Shown one piece after another: positions 34,635-43,385 of a stretch of DNA of 64,000 nt. The DNA comes from an uncultured Sphingomonadaceae bacterium (lineage in GTDB: Bacteria; Pseudomonadota; Alphaproteobacteria; Sphingomonadales; Sphingomonadaceae). Positions within the stretch are counted from its first letter, which is position 1; each line of letters opens with the position of its first letter. The stretch covers positions 434,001 to 498,000 of the forward strand of contig CANLSQ010000002.1 in assembly GCA_947493955.1 (NCBI GenBank), read 5' to 3'. Below the pieces are notes generated by a model. It searched no databases. It was not told where the DNA came from and saw nothing but the letters and a program-made list of their open reading frames with translations. A program made the translations under genes and the position numbers.

Positions 34635-35777
34635 TTAAAGACCCATTTGCCGCACAGCCAGATCGCGCATAATTTCCTCTGATCCGCCGCCAATCGCCAT
34701 GACTTTCACCTCGCGGTAAAAACGTTCGACGACATTACCCCGTAAATAGCCAGCGCCGCCCCAGATTTGCATCGCTTCGCTAGCACAATATTCCAGGTTC
34801 TTGGTGCTGAAAAACTTGGCTTTGCATATCTGGTCAACCGGCATTCGATCATTTTCTGCCAGAAAACAAATCTGATTGACCCAAGCCTCAGTCGCATCAA
34901 CCCGGGCTGACATCTCGGCAATTTTGTGACGGATAACCTGATGCTGGCTCAGCGGTTTCCCGAAAGTTTCACGCTGTTGCGCATAGGTGATGGACTCTTC
35001 CAGCAAGACCCGCATCATCCCCAGACACTGAGCAACCATGCCGAGCCGTTCGTAGTTGAAATTGTGCATGATCTGGATAAAACCGCGCCCTTCGTCGCCG
35101 AGCATATTGCCAGCGGGGACACGTACATCATCGAAATAGAGCGTTGCCTGATCCGAGGCCCACCAACCCATTTTCTTGTCGAGAGCGGTACGGGAGAATC
35201 CTTTCATATCCTTCTCGACCAGAAAGAGCGAAATGCCATTCAGCCCCTCGCCGCCGGTCCGCGCACCGACCACAAAATAGTCTGATGTCATCCCGCCAGT
35301 AATGAAGGTTTTTGACCCGTTGATAATCCAGTGATTACCATCTTGCCGCGCCGTCGTTTTCATATTTGCCACATCGGAGCCGCCATCCGGTTCGGTTACA
35401 CCGAGACTGGAGCCGACACGCCCCTGGACAATGTCTTTGAGAATGCGGTCCTTGATCTCCTGAGAAGCGAGTTTCTCTATCGGGCCGATGGAAATGCTGC
35501 GCCCACCCAGCGCCGCCAACGTGCCGCCATTATGCGCGCGGGCGGCTTCTTCACCCCAGATGCAGCGCATATACATATCATCAAAGCCAAGACCGCCATA
35601 TTGCTCCGCGACACCAAATCCCCAGGTGCCCAGCGCACCGACTTTTTGATGGACCTCCCACGGGATTTCTCCTGCTTCGTCCCATTCATCAGCATAAGGC
35701 TGCAACTCGGTTTCGATAAAACGCCGAGTCATGTCTCGGAATTGCTGGCGTTCATCGGTATCGGCGGCGTGGCGCAT
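34635..35777 (-). CDS. Acyl-CoA dehydrogenase
   Basis: A 380-residue FAD-dependent acyl-CoA dehydrogenase that forms the 2,3-trans double bond of an acyl-CoA. The fold is complete: GVTEPDGGSDVANMKTTA (127-144), WIINGSKTFITGG (150-162) and the C-terminal GGAGYLRGNVVERFYREVK. The usual catalytic-glutamate site near the C-terminus reads GGGSEEIM, with glycine in place of glutamate. E243 in NYERLGMVAQ aligns with the catalytic glutamate of isovaleryl- and long-chain acyl-CoA dehydrogenases, so the enzyme is probably of that type. It lies upstream of the EamA gene. Confidence 0.94.
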   Translation of the reverse strand: MRHAADTDERQQFRDMTRRFIETELQPYADEWDEAGEIPWEVHQKVGALGTWGFGVAEQYGGLGFDDMYMRCIWGEEAARAHNGGTLAALGGRSISIGPIEKLASQEIKDRILKDIVQGRVGSSLGVTEPDGGSDVANMKTTARQDGNHWIINGSKTFITGGMTSDYFVVGARTGGEGLNGISLFLVEKDMKGFSRTALDKKMGWWASDQATLYFDDVRVPAGNMLGDEGRGFIQIMHNFNYERLGMVAQCLGMMRVLLEESITYAQQRETFGKPLSQHQVIRHKIAEMSARVDATEAWVNQICFLAENDRMPVDQICKAKFFSTKNLEYCASEAMQIWGGAGYLRGNVVERFYREVKVMAIGGGSEEIMRDLAVRQMGL

Positions 35778-35801
35778 GATCCTTATCCTTTAACTGCTCA
35801 G

Positions 35802-36245
35802 TTAAAGGGTTATCAATTCCAGCGCAGAACGCAAGGGCGCGGACAGCGGGGTCGGTCTCCGGCTTTCCCGATCAACATAGACATGGGTGAAACTGCCCGC
35901 CGCCGACGCGGTCGTCTCATCGCCGCGAAACAAACCGACTCCATAGGTCACGCTGGTCCGACCGAGCTTCTCGACGCGGATGCGTGCCTCGACCAGATCA
36001 GGAAAGGCGATCGGTGCAAAATATTCGCAAGATGTCTGGACCACCAGTCCAATGACATCGCTCTTTTCAATGTCGAGCGCACCTTGTTCGATCAAATAGC
36101 GATTCACCGCACTATCAAACCAGAAATAATAGACCGCATTATTGACATGCCCATAAGGATCATTGTCATTCCAGCGAGTGGTGATGGATGAACCAACGCG
36201 ATAATCATCCCACACGGGCGGTGGGGTACGCTCTTTACCAGGCAT
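35802..36245 (-). CDS. 4HBT-family acyl-CoA thioesterase
   Basis: A 147-residue hot-dog fold thioesterase. I choose the ATG at 36245 because it gives the family-like N-terminus MPGKERTPPPVWDDYRVGSS and overlaps the alcohol dehydrogenase stop by 11 bases; an in-frame ATG at 36266 is possible. The active-site motif NDNDPYGHVNN (26-36) places D29 at the catalytic position. Together with the acyl-CoA dehydrogenase and an alcohol dehydrogenase it forms a three-gene acyl/alcohol metabolic unit. The chain-length preference is not shown. Confidence 0.87.
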   Translation of the reverse strand: MPGKERTPPPVWDDYRVGSSITTRWNDNDPYGHVNNAVYYFWFDSAVNRYLIEQGALDIEKSDVIGLVVQTSCEYFAPIAFPDLVEARIRVEKLGRTSVTYGVGLFRGDETTASAAGSFTHVYVDRESRRPTPLSAPLRSALELITL

Positions 36246-37395
36246 CGGCGTAGATCCGCTTGGCATCGGCGAGGTCCAATTCTTTGGGATTGTTGATCAG
36301 CAATCTGGTTTGCAACATGGCGGCCTCAGCGAGCTCATCGACTGCGTCTTCAGCGATGCCGACTTCACGCAAGCGACGGGGCGCGTTCACCTTCACGGCC
36401 AACCCTTCGAGATAGTCGATCAATTCCTGCGCCCGGGCTTCCGCGCTATTCGGACCCGCTTTTGGCACATCTAGTGCATCGGCCAATTCCGCATAGAGCG
36501 AGGCCGCTGCTTCCAGATTGAATTGCATGATATGCGGCATGACGAGCGCGTTGGAGAGACCGTGCGGGATATGATAAATCCCACCGAGCGGATAGGCGAG
36601 CGCATGGATCGCACCGACCGGCGAGTTCGCAAAAGCCTGTCCCGCCAGCATAGAGCCGCGCAACATGGCCTCGCGTGCGACCATGTTGGCGCCGTCCGAA
36701 CAAGCGGTTTCAATATGGGCGGTGAGCAGTTTCAGTGCCTCAATCGCAAGCATATCGGACACCGGATTTTTCGCATGACGGCCCGTATAAGCCTCTATCG
36801 CATGGACCATCGCATCTATACCCGTAGCTGCGGTCACGGCGGCTGGCAGACCAAGTGTTAGCGTGGGGTCGAGTATGGCGGCGTCGGCAAACAGATGCGG
36901 CGACACGATGCCGGCCTTGGTCGTCTCACCCGTTGTCAGGATAGAGATGGCGGTCACTTCAGAACCCGTGCCCGATGTCGTCGGGATTAATATCGTCGGT
37001 AAGCCTTTGCGTACCAGTTGGCCCACACCATAAATGTCCGAAAGCACCTGCGCATTATCGACTGCCAGCGCCGCTACAACTTTAGCGGTGTCCAGTGAAC
37101 TACCACCGCCCAGACCAATGACAATATCGACGCCTGCCAACTTCGCCATTTCAATCGCCTGCTCGACTACGACTTCAGGCGGGTCGGCTATGACCGCATC
37201 AAATATATGGGCTGTCAAGCCAGCATCGGACAGCGCTTGCTCTACAGGAGCGATAAGACCAGCGCCGATAATGCCCTTGTCGGTGACAATCAGCGGACGG
37301 GTTCCGCCAAGCGCAGCGACTTGATCAGCCAACATTGAAAGACAGCCCTCGCCAAAATGGAGAACCGGTACCGTTTGGAAACTATAGCTATTCAT
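36235..37395 (-). CDS. Iron-containing alcohol dehydrogenase
   Basis: A 386-residue group III, metal-dependent alcohol dehydrogenase. The start is the ATG at 37395 (MNSYSFQTVPVLHFGEG), the usual family N-terminus. The NAD-binding region holds GLGGGSSLDTAKVVAALA (about 95-112) and TSGTGSEVTAISIL near 145. The metal-binding histidines are in GAIHALAYPLGG and YHIPHGLSNALVMPH near 257-285. The substrate could be an alcohol, a maleylacetate-type compound, or a hydroxy acid. It is first in the minus-strand unit that ends with AlkX. Confidence 0.9.
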   Translation of the reverse strand: MNSYSFQTVPVLHFGEGCLSMLADQVAALGGTRPLIVTDKGIIGAGLIAPVEQALSDAGLTAHIFDAVIADPPEVVVEQAIEMAKLAGVDIVIGLGGGSSLDTAKVVAALAVDNAQVLSDIYGVGQLVRKGLPTILIPTTSGTGSEVTAISILTTGETTKAGIVSPHLFADAAILDPTLTLGLPAAVTAATGIDAMVHAIEAYTGRHAKNPVSDMLAIEALKLLTAHIETACSDGANMVAREAMLRGSMLAGQAFANSPVGAIHALAYPLGGIYHIPHGLSNALVMPHIMQFNLEAAASLYAELADALDVPKAGPNSAEARAQELIDYLEGLAVKVNAPRRLREVGIAEDAVDELAEAAMLQTRLLINNPKELDLADAKRIYADAW

Positions 37396-37448
37396 AGCCG
37401 GACTTTTGCACCGATCATCGCACTGCGCAACCGGCATCAACCGAGGTC

Positions 37449-37475
37449 AAAAAAAGGGGCCGGAAAACCGGCCCC
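37449..37475 (-). terminator. Strong rho-independent terminator of the TonB-dependent receptor gene
   Basis: On the minus strand, a perfect 8-base stem GGGGCCGG / CCGGCCCC with a TTTT loop is followed by seven T. It lies 38 bases past the receptor stop codon and insulates the receptor from the alcohol dehydrogenase unit. Confidence 0.93.
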
Positions 37476-37513
37476 TCCTTGTGGTGACGAAATGCCCCCA
37501 AACTGTCTAATTC

Positions 37514-40102
37514 TTAGAATTTGCCGCGCAGGGTCAAACCGTACATGCGTGGTTCCTGAATGAAGGTCGAACGTGAACCTGAACGCAGCACCGTGTTAAA
37601 CGTAACACCGCGGGTCACTTCATTGGTCAGGTTGGTGACCCACGCTTCAATACCCCATGCGTCATCGATATCACCGATACCAGCGCGCATGTTGATTTTG
37701 ATCGTGCCATCCTGAACATCGAACGGATTGAGGGCCGCTGCGTCAACAGCCGCCTGCACGCTGCCAGCTGCTGTAATGGCTGCAGCATTAGGAACAACAA
37801 TCGCCTGCGTCGATGTCCGGCGATCACTTTCGATCCGAAGCTGGCCATTGACGAAGAACTTCAGGCTATCACCAAGGTCGCGATCATAGGTTGCCCCCAT
37901 GATACCCACCCATTTCGGAGCATTGGTCAGCGAGTTGCCGCACAGGCTCAGAACATTAGGAGAGGTTTGTGTACCAGCACAGTCGCTCGGATATCTTGCG
38001 TCCGTGTAGGTCAAACCGCCATTGATCGTGAAATTCTCATCCGGACGAATGACAGTCTCAATTTCGACGCCGGTTGATTTCGCACTAGGCACGTTGAACG
38101 TCGTAAACTGCGCTCCGGTAAATTCCAGAACCTGGAAGTTCGTGAATTCCTCGTGGAAACCGGCAACGTTCAGGGTCACCGCATCGTCCAGGAATTTGGC
38201 TTTCAGGCCAACCTCATAGGCATCCACTTCTTCCGAAGCAAAACGCGGATCCGCGCCACCAGATGCCGCCGTCGAGTCGAGGTTGAAGCCGCCCGACTTA
38301 TAGCCATGGGTGAAACTTGCATATACCGTAACCGGATCAGCAAATTCATAACTCACTTTACCTGTGTAGATCAGCTCTTCGTCGTTAAACTCGCTGACGA
38401 AAGGCCGTGGCAACGGGAATGCAATGGCATCTGTTCCTATCGCTGGTGCAACGAACGCGAAACAGCCAAGGCCAAGAACACTTGTGGTCAACAGCGGGTT
38501 GACATTTCCAGCACCAACCTGGCCCAATGTCGCTGGGCAGACGGCATTGGTAATCGCTGGCTGTGTGAAGGAGCCATCTTTGCTTTCATCCGAGTAGCGT
38601 AAACCGACCGTCAGCTTTAGACCGTCGGTGATTTCCAATGTGTTATGCGTGAAGATCGACCAGCTTTTACTGCTCTGCGTATAAGCATTGGTGGTTCGCA
38701 CGGTCGATGGATCAACTCCGGTCAAGTTCAGCAACGGTGTTGCGCCCAAGAAGGTCTCACCGGAAGCATACAGAGGACTTGCCGGGTTCAGGGAAGCACC
38801 GCCAGTGCCAGCTGCCAGCAACGCGCCGACCAACCGGTCATAATCCTGACCCAGTCCAAAATTGGTGGACTGCGTGATATCTTCGTCCGAATAATAACCA
38901 CCGACCAACCAACTTAGCGCGCCGCCGAAGGCTTCGCCCTGAATCCGCAGCTCATGCGTCATGGTATCAATGGCAGTGTCGCTGCCTGGCAGGACGTTGA
39001 AGACATCCAGACCTGAGAAGTCAGAATCGTAAGCTTCTTCTGCCCGATATTCACGGTAGGAACCGATGTAAATCACGTCAGCACTGTCGCTGATAGGAAC
39101 TTCGACTTCCGCCGTAATGCCCCATTGATCGTTGGACGGGTCAGCACGCTGGTCGGATGTTGCAATCCGATTGTCCACGGCACGCTGTGCTGCCGTGACG
39201 TCGAACGGAGTCAGAGCAACATCTGGTCCGGCCATACCGCCGCGCGGACCAAGGCCCACCGCTGCAAATAATCCTGCCGTTTCAATGCCGGATTGCAGAA
39301 CTTCAATCGCAGCACAGCAGCTCGCCGTGCTCTTGGAATAGTCAGCAATCAAGCGCGCCTGAATGCCGCTATCACTTTCAAAGCCCAACTGGCCACGGAT
39401 CAGATATTGCTCCGTATCGTTGGAATCGCCAACACTACCGCCATTGCTGTCGATAATATCAACAAAACCGTCACGCTGGCGATAAGCGCCGGTCAGACGA
39501 AATGCGAGCGTGTCTTCGATAATTGGTGCGTTGATAGCACCCTGCACACTTATATGGTCGAAATTGCCATAGGTCGCGTTTACGAAGCCGCCAAATTCAT
39601 CCAGGTCTGGACGCTTGTTGGTAATGTTCAGAGCACCGGCCGATGTGTTGCGTCCGAAGAGCGTGCCTTGCGGGCCACGAAGGACTTCGACACGTTCCAC
39701 GTCAACAAACTCACCAAGCGCGACGCCTGGGCGGGACTGATATGCGCCATCTACGAAAATACCGACCGCTGATTCAAAGCCGATATTGTTAGATGTGGTA
39801 CCGACACCGCGAATACGCAGAACAACCGTACCTGATGCCGTCTGGGCATTGGAAGTCGAGAAGCTTGGGGAAACGCTGCCGATATTCTGAACGTTAACAA
39901 CGCCCTGTTGCTCCAGCTGCACCGGGCTAACCGCCGTCACAGCAATCGGAATATCCTGGACATCTTCAGCACGGCGCGTCGCGGTCACGATGATGACATT
40001 ATCATCAACTGTTTCTTCAGCACCTTGATCTTGCGCGTATGCTGGCACTGTCATGGCACTCGTACACAGTGCTGCCATAAGGACGCGATTCAAACTCTTC
40101 AT
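37514..40102 (-). CDS. TonB-dependent outer-membrane receptor
   Basis: An 862-residue receptor that imports a ligand with energy from TonB. I start it at the ATG at 40102, 7 bases after GGAGAG; a second ATG six bases earlier is an alternative. A signal peptide ends in PAYAQ, followed by an acidic stretch and a TonB box-like IIVTATRR. The plug domain holds RIRGVGTTSNNIGFESAVG and VEVLRGPQGTLFGRNTSAG, and the barrel ends in the terminal aromatic KF. It belongs to the large sphingomonad receptor group that carries varied small molecules, with no siderophore-specific signature. It diverges from the DUF3604 unit. Confidence 0.95.
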   Translation of the reverse strand: MKSLNRVLMAALCTSAMTVPAYAQDQGAEETVDDNVIIVTATRRAEDVQDIPIAVTAVSPVQLEQQGVVNVQNIGSVSPSFSTSNAQTASGTVVLRIRGVGTTSNNIGFESAVGIFVDGAYQSRPGVALGEFVDVERVEVLRGPQGTLFGRNTSAGALNITNKRPDLDEFGGFVNATYGNFDHISVQGAINAPIIEDTLAFRLTGAYRQRDGFVDIIDSNGGSVGDSNDTEQYLIRGQLGFESDSGIQARLIADYSKSTASCCAAIEVLQSGIETAGLFAAVGLGPRGGMAGPDVALTPFDVTAAQRAVDNRIATSDQRADPSNDQWGITAEVEVPISDSADVIYIGSYREYRAEEAYDSDFSGLDVFNVLPGSDTAIDTMTHELRIQGEAFGGALSWLVGGYYSDEDITQSTNFGLGQDYDRLVGALLAAGTGGASLNPASPLYASGETFLGATPLLNLTGVDPSTVRTTNAYTQSSKSWSIFTHNTLEITDGLKLTVGLRYSDESKDGSFTQPAITNAVCPATLGQVGAGNVNPLLTTSVLGLGCFAFVAPAIGTDAIAFPLPRPFVSEFNDEELIYTGKVSYEFADPVTVYASFTHGYKSGGFNLDSTAASGGADPRFASEEVDAYEVGLKAKFLDDAVTLNVAGFHEEFTNFQVLEFTGAQFTTFNVPSAKSTGVEIETVIRPDENFTINGGLTYTDARYPSDCAGTQTSPNVLSLCGNSLTNAPKWVGIMGATYDRDLGDSLKFFVNGQLRIESDRRTSTQAIVVPNAAAITAAGSVQAAVDAAALNPFDVQDGTIKINMRAGIGDIDDAWGIEAWVTNLTNEVTRGVTFNTVLRSGSRSTFIQEPRMYGLTLRGKF

Positions 40103-40108
40103 AATCAT

Positions 40109-40625
40109 TCTCTCCCGTTGAACTCTCCGGCGCCTGTCATTTATCCCTGTAAAATGGGGAGGGGATGCTGATCTTGTTACGTCGGTCGCTGCACACAGGT
40201 CGTTTAATTAGACCGCTAAATCAAGCTGATATCGGCGGATCGACACAGAAAAAACCGCGCAGTGGCAAAAATGATACAATGCAAAATGACCGATTTCAGT
40301 CAAAATCAGCGCTCAAAACACTATCTGTGGTATATTTGATGCGTCCTGCATACCATCAGGCGGAGTCTGTGAATCCGGCGCACAAACAGGTAGCTGAAAC
40401 AGGCTTCATTGCAAGACCGGAATATCGCGTAACAATTTCTAAGCATTGAGCTTTTCTGGGAACTTGTGGTCAACTCGCAAACATTGCAGCGACGCGGCAC
40501 GGTGCCCCGAAACCAATCAGGGGGAGGGGATTTCAAGCGCGCCTTGACGATCAGAAATTTGGCCCACTGCGGTCATACTTGCATAAGTGTTTTAACTGGG
40601 CCATTAAATCCCGACGGGGAGGGAG
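40109..40625. other. 517-base divergent intergenic region between receptor and DUF3604 unit
   Basis: No gene is credible here. Small open frames are short and lack ribosome sites. It is purine- and A/T-rich with short G-runs (GGGGAGGGG at two places). It must carry both divergent promoters, and the length allows for more control sites. I could not identify an operator with confidence, and no regulator gene lies next to it. Confidence 0.5.
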
Positions 40626-42542
40626 ATGGAGATGATACGCAAATTTTTAACGCTAACGGCAATGGGTGCGCTGATGGCCGGTTGTTCCGGTGACACCGAT
40701 ACGCAGGAGAAAACCGGCATCGCGCTCGCCCCGGGCGAGACGCTTGAGCAACCCAATCCTGACCGAAATGTTTATTTTGGCGACCTGCACATTCATACCC
40801 GCAACAGCTTTGACGCCTATATTTTCAATGTCCGTACAACACCGGAAGATGCATATAAATTCGGCATGGGCGAGGGTATCACCCATCCGTCCGGCTATGA
40901 TCTGAAACTCGAAGGTCCGGCGCTGGATTTCATGGCAGTCACCGATCATGCAGCCTATCTGGGTCACTTACCGGCAATGGACACCGAAGGCACTGAAATT
41001 TCAAAGCTTGAGATGGCAAAGGATATGTTCAGCACGGATCCTGATAAAATTATTGCCGCCTTCCAGCTGATTGGTGGATCGGTTCGCGACGGCCGCAAAA
41101 TGGATGGTGTTTACGATGCCAGAATCATCGGAGACGTGTGGAAAGCCACTGTCGATGCGGCAGACAAATATTATAAGCCGGGTAAATTCACGACGTTCGC
41201 CGCCTATGAATATACCGCCACGCGGGTGACGCAAGGCGAAGGCGGTGGTTTTGCCGGCGGAAATCTGCACCGCAATGTCGTATTCCGCGATTCCGCCCCC
41301 GACATGCCCTTTGGCACGCTGGAATCGAGCAACCCCGAAGATTTATGGTCATGGATGGACGAACAACGCGCAGCCGGGATTGACGGACTTTCGATCCCGC
41401 ATAACAGCAATGTGTCGGACGGCGAAATGTTCAAGCTGGAAACCTATAATGGCCTGCCACTGACCAAAGCCTATGCTGATCAGCGGATGCGTAATGAACC
41501 GATCGTCGAGATCACGCAGGTTAAGGGCACATCGGAAACCCATCCGTCGCTGTCACCCAATGATGAGTGGGCGGATTTCGGCATTTACGAATATCTGCTG
41601 TCTTCACAAATCAAGTCCAAAACAAGCAGCGGCGACTATGTCAGGCAGGCTTATGCCAATGGTCTGGTGCTGGAAGACAGGATCGGCAGCAATCCGTTTC
41701 AATTCGGCTTGATCGGCTCCACCGACACTCATGTCGCCGGCGGATCATTTGACGAAAAGAATTTCTGGTCCAAAATCGGTGTCGTCGACGGCACGCCGGA
41801 ATCGCGAGGCTCCGTCCCGCCGGGCGGCAAGAAAAGCTGGGAAGGTGTGACGGTCGATCCGCGTGCGGCGAGCTGGTTCTCACGCTGGGGCGCATCCGGC
41901 TATGCGGCAGTCTGGGCCGAAGAAAACACCCGCGAGGCGATATTTGACGCGATGCGGCGCAAGGAAACTTATGCAACCACCGGCACCCGGATAAAATTGC
42001 GCTTCTTTGGCGGTTTTGATTTTGATGCCGCCATGCTGGATGATCCGGAAATGGTATCCAAAGCCTATAAGGATGGCGTCGCCATGGGCGGCGACCTGGT
42101 TGGTGAGGACAAGGCTCCCGGGTTTATCGTCTGGGCCATGCGCGACGCGATGAGCGCGCCCTTGCAGCGAGTACAGATCGTCAAAGTCTGGACCGATGGC
42201 GGCAAGACCAATGAAAAGGTTTTTGATGTTGCCTGTTCCGACGGCGGCACGGTCGATCCGGTCACTGCACGCTGTCCTGACAATGGCGCGACAGTCAATC
42301 TGACGGATTGCTCCATCTCAACCGACAAAGGCGCGCCGGAACTCAAGACATTCTGGCGCGATCCTGAGCATAAGGCGGGACAACGCGCATCCTATTATGT
42401 CCGGGTGCTGGAGAATCCCGTTTGCCGCTGGTCAACATGGGACGCGATACGCGCAGGCGTACCGCCTAACCCGGCCTTGCAAAAAACCATTCAGGAACGC
42501 GCCTGGTCTTCACCCATCTGGTATGTGCCGACCAAGGCCTGA
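40626..42542 (+). CDS. DUF3604 lipoprotein, PHP-like metal-dependent hydrolase candidate
   Basis: A 638-residue predicted lipoprotein. The lipobox is LMAGC with the lipidated cysteine at C20. The DUF3604 body opens with a PHP-like metal motif FGDLHIHTRNSFD (H55, H57), TDHAAYLG (106-108), and later PHNSNVSDG and STDTHVAGG, giving a set of H and D ligands typical of metal-dependent hydrolases. The start at 40626 follows GGGGAGGG; an ATG six bases later is equally possible. The function of DUF3604 proteins is not established. A parvulin follows 15 bases downstream and then a HupE-like gene. Confidence 0.88.
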   Translation: MEMIRKFLTLTAMGALMAGCSGDTDTQEKTGIALAPGETLEQPNPDRNVYFGDLHIHTRNSFDAYIFNVRTTPEDAYKFGMGEGITHPSGYDLKLEGPALDFMAVTDHAAYLGHLPAMDTEGTEISKLEMAKDMFSTDPDKIIAAFQLIGGSVRDGRKMDGVYDARIIGDVWKATVDAADKYYKPGKFTTFAAYEYTATRVTQGEGGGFAGGNLHRNVVFRDSAPDMPFGTLESSNPEDLWSWMDEQRAAGIDGLSIPHNSNVSDGEMFKLETYNGLPLTKAYADQRMRNEPIVEITQVKGTSETHPSLSPNDEWADFGIYEYLLSSQIKSKTSSGDYVRQAYANGLVLEDRIGSNPFQFGLIGSTDTHVAGGSFDEKNFWSKIGVVDGTPESRGSVPPGGKKSWEGVTVDPRAASWFSRWGASGYAAVWAEENTREAIFDAMRRKETYATTGTRIKLRFFGGFDFDAAMLDDPEMVSKAYKDGVAMGGDLVGEDKAPGFIVWAMRDAMSAPLQRVQIVKVWTDGGKTNEKVFDVACSDGGTVDPVTARCPDNGATVNLTDCSISTDKGAPELKTFWRDPEHKAGQRASYYVRVLENPVCRWSTWDAIRAGVPPNPALQKTIQERAWSSPIWYVPTKA

Positions 42543-42557
42543 TTGACGGGATAATCT

Positions 42558-43385
42558 GTGAAAATATTTCGAGATCCGATCACGCATTTCGTTCTGATCG
42601 GGCTGGCATTGGTTGCCATCAATCATTTCTGGAACGGCTATCAAGGGGAGCAAGGCCGGACGATCACTGTCAGCGCCGCCGAGATAGACCGGTTGAGTGC
42701 GCTATGGGCCAACACCGCCGGTCGCTTGCCCACTGGTGAGGATAAGCAGCAGATTATCGACCAATATGTGCAACAGGAGGTACTGGTGCGCGAGGCCCAG
42801 CGGCTTGGCCTTGGCGATGATGACACGATCATCAAGCGCCGCCTGGCACAGAAAATGGATTTTCTGGTTAGTGGCGAAAGCAAGGCAAACAATCCTTCTG
42901 ATGCCGAGTTAGAGTCATGGTTTGACGCAAACCGCGACAAATTTGCCGCGCCAGAACGGCGAAGTTTTATCCATATCTATCTTAGTCCGGAGAAACATGG
43001 TGGTGCGATTGAAAGGGTGGCGGCCAACATTTTGCAGAACGTGCAACCAGGAACAGATTGGAAAGGCCTGGGCGATCCCTTCATCCAGAAGCGCAGCTAT
43101 GCCGCGATACCGGAAAGTGAAGTGACCCGTCTGTTCGGACCGGATTTTGCCAGCGCGATCTTCAAACTGTCGCCTGGACAATGGAGCCCACCCATCGGGT
43201 CTGCATTCGGACTGCATCTGGTTCGCATCGAAGCGATTGACGATGCAGCGGAGGCGAATTTCGAACCGATCAGGGCCGAGGTCGCCGCGGCATGGAAAGA
43301 AGACCAGAGCACCAAGGCCAAGCAGGCGGCACTGCAAGAGCTGGTGCGCGGTTATGATGTGGTGATTGAGGGCGTAGACGAGTGA
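42558..43385 (+). CDS. Membrane-anchored parvulin-type peptidyl-prolyl isomerase
   Basis: A 275-residue protein with one N-terminal membrane helix (about 9-25, HFVLIGLALVAINHFW), a SurA/PpiD-like helical arm (about 37-100), and a parvulin core (about 115-240; RRSFIHIYLSP near 133 and FGLHLVRIEAID near 220). It should face the periplasm and help fold an envelope protein. Placement between DUF3604 and HupE-like genes suggests a dedicated chaperone for one of them or for the receptor. It overlaps the HupE-like gene by 4 bases. Confidence 0.85.
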   Translation: MKIFRDPITHFVLIGLALVAINHFWNGYQGEQGRTITVSAAEIDRLSALWANTAGRLPTGEDKQQIIDQYVQQEVLVREAQRLGLGDDDTIIKRRLAQKMDFLVSGESKANNPSDAELESWFDANRDKFAAPERRSFIHIYLSPEKHGGAIERVAANILQNVQPGTDWKGLGDPFIQKRSYAAIPESEVTRLFGPDFASAIFKLSPGQWSPPIGSAFGLHLVRIEAIDDAAEANFEPIRAEVAAAWKEDQSTKAKQAALQELVRGYDVVIEGVDE

